Origin: Clostridia bacterium
GTDB lineage: Bacteria > Bacillota > Clostridia > Oscillospirales > Acutalibacteraceae
Assembly: GCA_017549905.1 (NCBI GenBank)
Contig: JAFYNC010000154.1
Location: 1 to 5,474 of the forward strand
Length of the DNA stretch: 5,474 bases
Reading direction: 5' to 3'
The position numbers were made by a program, and so were the translations under genes. Positions 4,395 to 5,474 of the stretch are shown here, one piece after another; position 1 is the first letter of the stretch, and each line of letters opens with the position of its first letter. The notes under the pieces were generated by a model. The model was not told the DNA's origin. It was given only the letters and a program-made list of their open reading frames with translations, and ran no database searches.

Positions 4395-5474
4395 TTATTT
4401 GAAAAAGTTATAAATTCCGACTAAGAAGAGAACTATTATTATAATAGGCAGAATATACGAAATATAAAATCTCATACCGTTCTTAACCTTAAGGCCTTTG
4501 CCCTCGTTTGCCTCAGCCATAAAGTTTTGCCAGCCCCAACCTTTTTTCCTTGTGCAGAAAAGCACAAAGGTAAGTGAGCCTAAAGGCAGAAGAATATTAG
4601 AAACTAAAAAGTCCTCTAAATCCATAATGTTTGTGCCCTTGCCAAACGGAGTAATTCCTGAGAGAATATTAAACCCTAAAACACAAGGAAGTGAAAGTAT
4701 AAATAGCAAAGTGCCATTTATAATCGCAGACTTTTTTCTGCTCCATTCAAATAAATCCATTGTACAAGAAATAATATTTTCAAAGGTTGCAAATATTGTT
4801 GAGAGTGCCGCAAAGCTCATAAACACAAAGAATAATGAACCCCAAAGTCTGCCTAACGGAATATTATTAAATATGTTAGGTAAGGTGTTGAATATAAGGC
4901 TCGGTCCACTGTTAACCTCTACCCCATAAGCTGAGCAAGCAGGGAAAATTATAAGTCCCGAAGAAATTGCCACAACAGTATCAAGCAAGGCAACATTAAG
5001 CGATTCACCTAACAAGGCGCGTTCTTTACCAATATAACTTCCAAAAACCACCATTGCACCTATGCCAAGGCTAAGTGTAAAAAATGCCTGATTCATAGCG
5101 CCTACTATTACATTGCCTATTCCTATTTCTTTCACTTTATCAAAATCGGGAACAAGATAGAATTTAAGTCCCTCGGCGCCGCCATCCATAAACATACTAT
5201 TAATAGCTAAGACAATCATAATAGCCAAGAGTGCCAACATCATATATTTTGTAATTCTCTCAAGTCCGCCTTGCAAACTAAATGAACAAATCACAGCCCC
5301 TAAAAGTACAACTATTCCCATATATATACTAAGACTTACAGGGTTTGATATCATATTGCCGAAATGCTCCTCAATACCATTTGTATCAAGTCCTGCGAAC
5401 TTTCCGCTTGCAGTATCGACAAAATATTTAAGCATCCAACCCGAAACGGTGGTATAAAACATCATTAAAATATA
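4395..5474 (-). CDS. Neurotransmitter:sodium symporter (NSS/SNF) family transporter, 5' end beyond window
   Basis: Na+-coupled transporter of the LeuT/MhsT/TnaT family, which typically imports amino acids. The frame is open to the right edge (359 residues visible). The methionines at 5465 and 5462 are internal: the sequence begins in helix 3 (MMFYTTVSGWMLKYF), so helices 1-2, with the family's N-terminal NIWRFPY region and half of the Na+/substrate site, lie outside. Visible helices, numbered from the first visible residue, are TM4 (about 47-67), TM5 (74-94), TM6 (120-147, with AFFTLSLGIGAM as in LeuT), TM7 (157-183), TM8 (211-240), TM9 (248-271), TM10 (282-306) and TM11 (334-357). S225 and T226 in TM8 match the hydroxyl pair of the LeuT Na2 site (T354/S355). 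The total would be 11 helices, as in many bacterial members, against 12 in LeuT. The visible part is intact, with no frameshift. Substrate unknown. It ends at the shared bidirectional terminator. Confidence 0.92.
   Translation of the reverse strand, partial: YILMMFYTTVSGWMLKYFVDTASGKFAGLDTNGIEEHFGNMISNPVSLSIYMGIVVLLGAVICSFSLQGGLERITKYMMLALLAIMIVLAINSMFMDGGAEGLKFYLVPDFDKVKEIGIGNVIVGAMNQAFFTLSLGIGAMVVFGSYIGKERALLGESLNVALLDTVVAISSGLIIFPACSAYGVEVNSGPSLIFNTLPNIFNNIPLGRLWGSLFFVFMSFAALSTIFATFENIISCTMDLFEWSRKKSAIINGTLLFILSLPCVLGFNILSGITPFGKGTNIMDLEDFLVSNILLPLGSLTFVLFCTRKKGWGWQNFMAEANEGKGLKVKNGMRFYISYILPIIIIVLFLVGIYNFFK

Noticed and set aside
4498..4929. 143-codon plus-strand frame inside the symporter gene
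   Set aside because: It is antisense to conserved NSS helices 7-11 and lacks a ribosome binding site and any family resemblance.
5463..5465. ATG at 5465 as the start of the symporter
   Set aside because: The sequence there is already helix 3 of the NSS fold and the frame stays open to the window edge, so this methionine is internal and the gene is cut by the window, not naturally truncated.

Overview
The window looks like chromosomal DNA from a low-GC Gram-positive bacterium of the class Clostridia, probably an anaerobic, gut-type Eubacteriales member. The evidence is the AT-rich base composition, the strong GGAGG-type ribosome binding sites, TTG start codons, compact intrinsic terminators, and a gene set typical of Clostridia: a DUF348/G5/3D cell-wall protein, an NCS2 permease, a YfcE-type phosphoesterase and an 11-helix sodium symporter. 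I see no rRNA, tRNA, CRISPR array, insertion sequence or phage gene.

Layout. Positions 1-1072 (minus) hold nearly all of a membrane-anchored cell-wall protein with DUF348-like, G5 and C-terminal 3D domains; its last few residues lie outside the window. A 452-bp divergent region (1073-1524) follows. It carries a perfect-consensus promoter for the cell-wall gene, a 16-bp palindrome, an inverted repeat, and a near-consensus extended -10 promoter with a short leader hairpin for the next gene. At 1525-2901 (plus) is an NCS2 permease of the uracil (UraA) type, ended by a strong terminator at 2917-2944. A small YfcE/MJ0936-type metallophosphoesterase (2943-3416, minus, TTG start) converges on that terminator. 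Divergent from it is a three-gene operon of small uncharacterised proteins (3487-3699, 3692-4039, 4064-4363, plus). It ends at a bidirectional terminator (4363-4391) shared with a convergent neurotransmitter:sodium symporter gene (4395-5474, minus), which runs off the right edge and lacks its first two membrane helices.

How the parts fit. Most units look independent: cell-wall turnover, pyrimidine uptake, a housekeeping phosphodiesterase and amino-acid/Na+ symport. The only candidate for an undescribed system is the small-protein operon. Its first two genes overlap by 8 bp and share a related short helical motif (LND-E-(A/S)-(L/M)-E-(K/R)-V). The third ends in two hydrophobic segments that could place the set at a membrane. 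I cannot assign it a function from sequence alone. Sequence-level oddities are an Asn in place of the first of the three aspartates of the 3D domain, and departures from the NCS2 signature (Ser and Ala for the usual Asn and Gly) in the permease.
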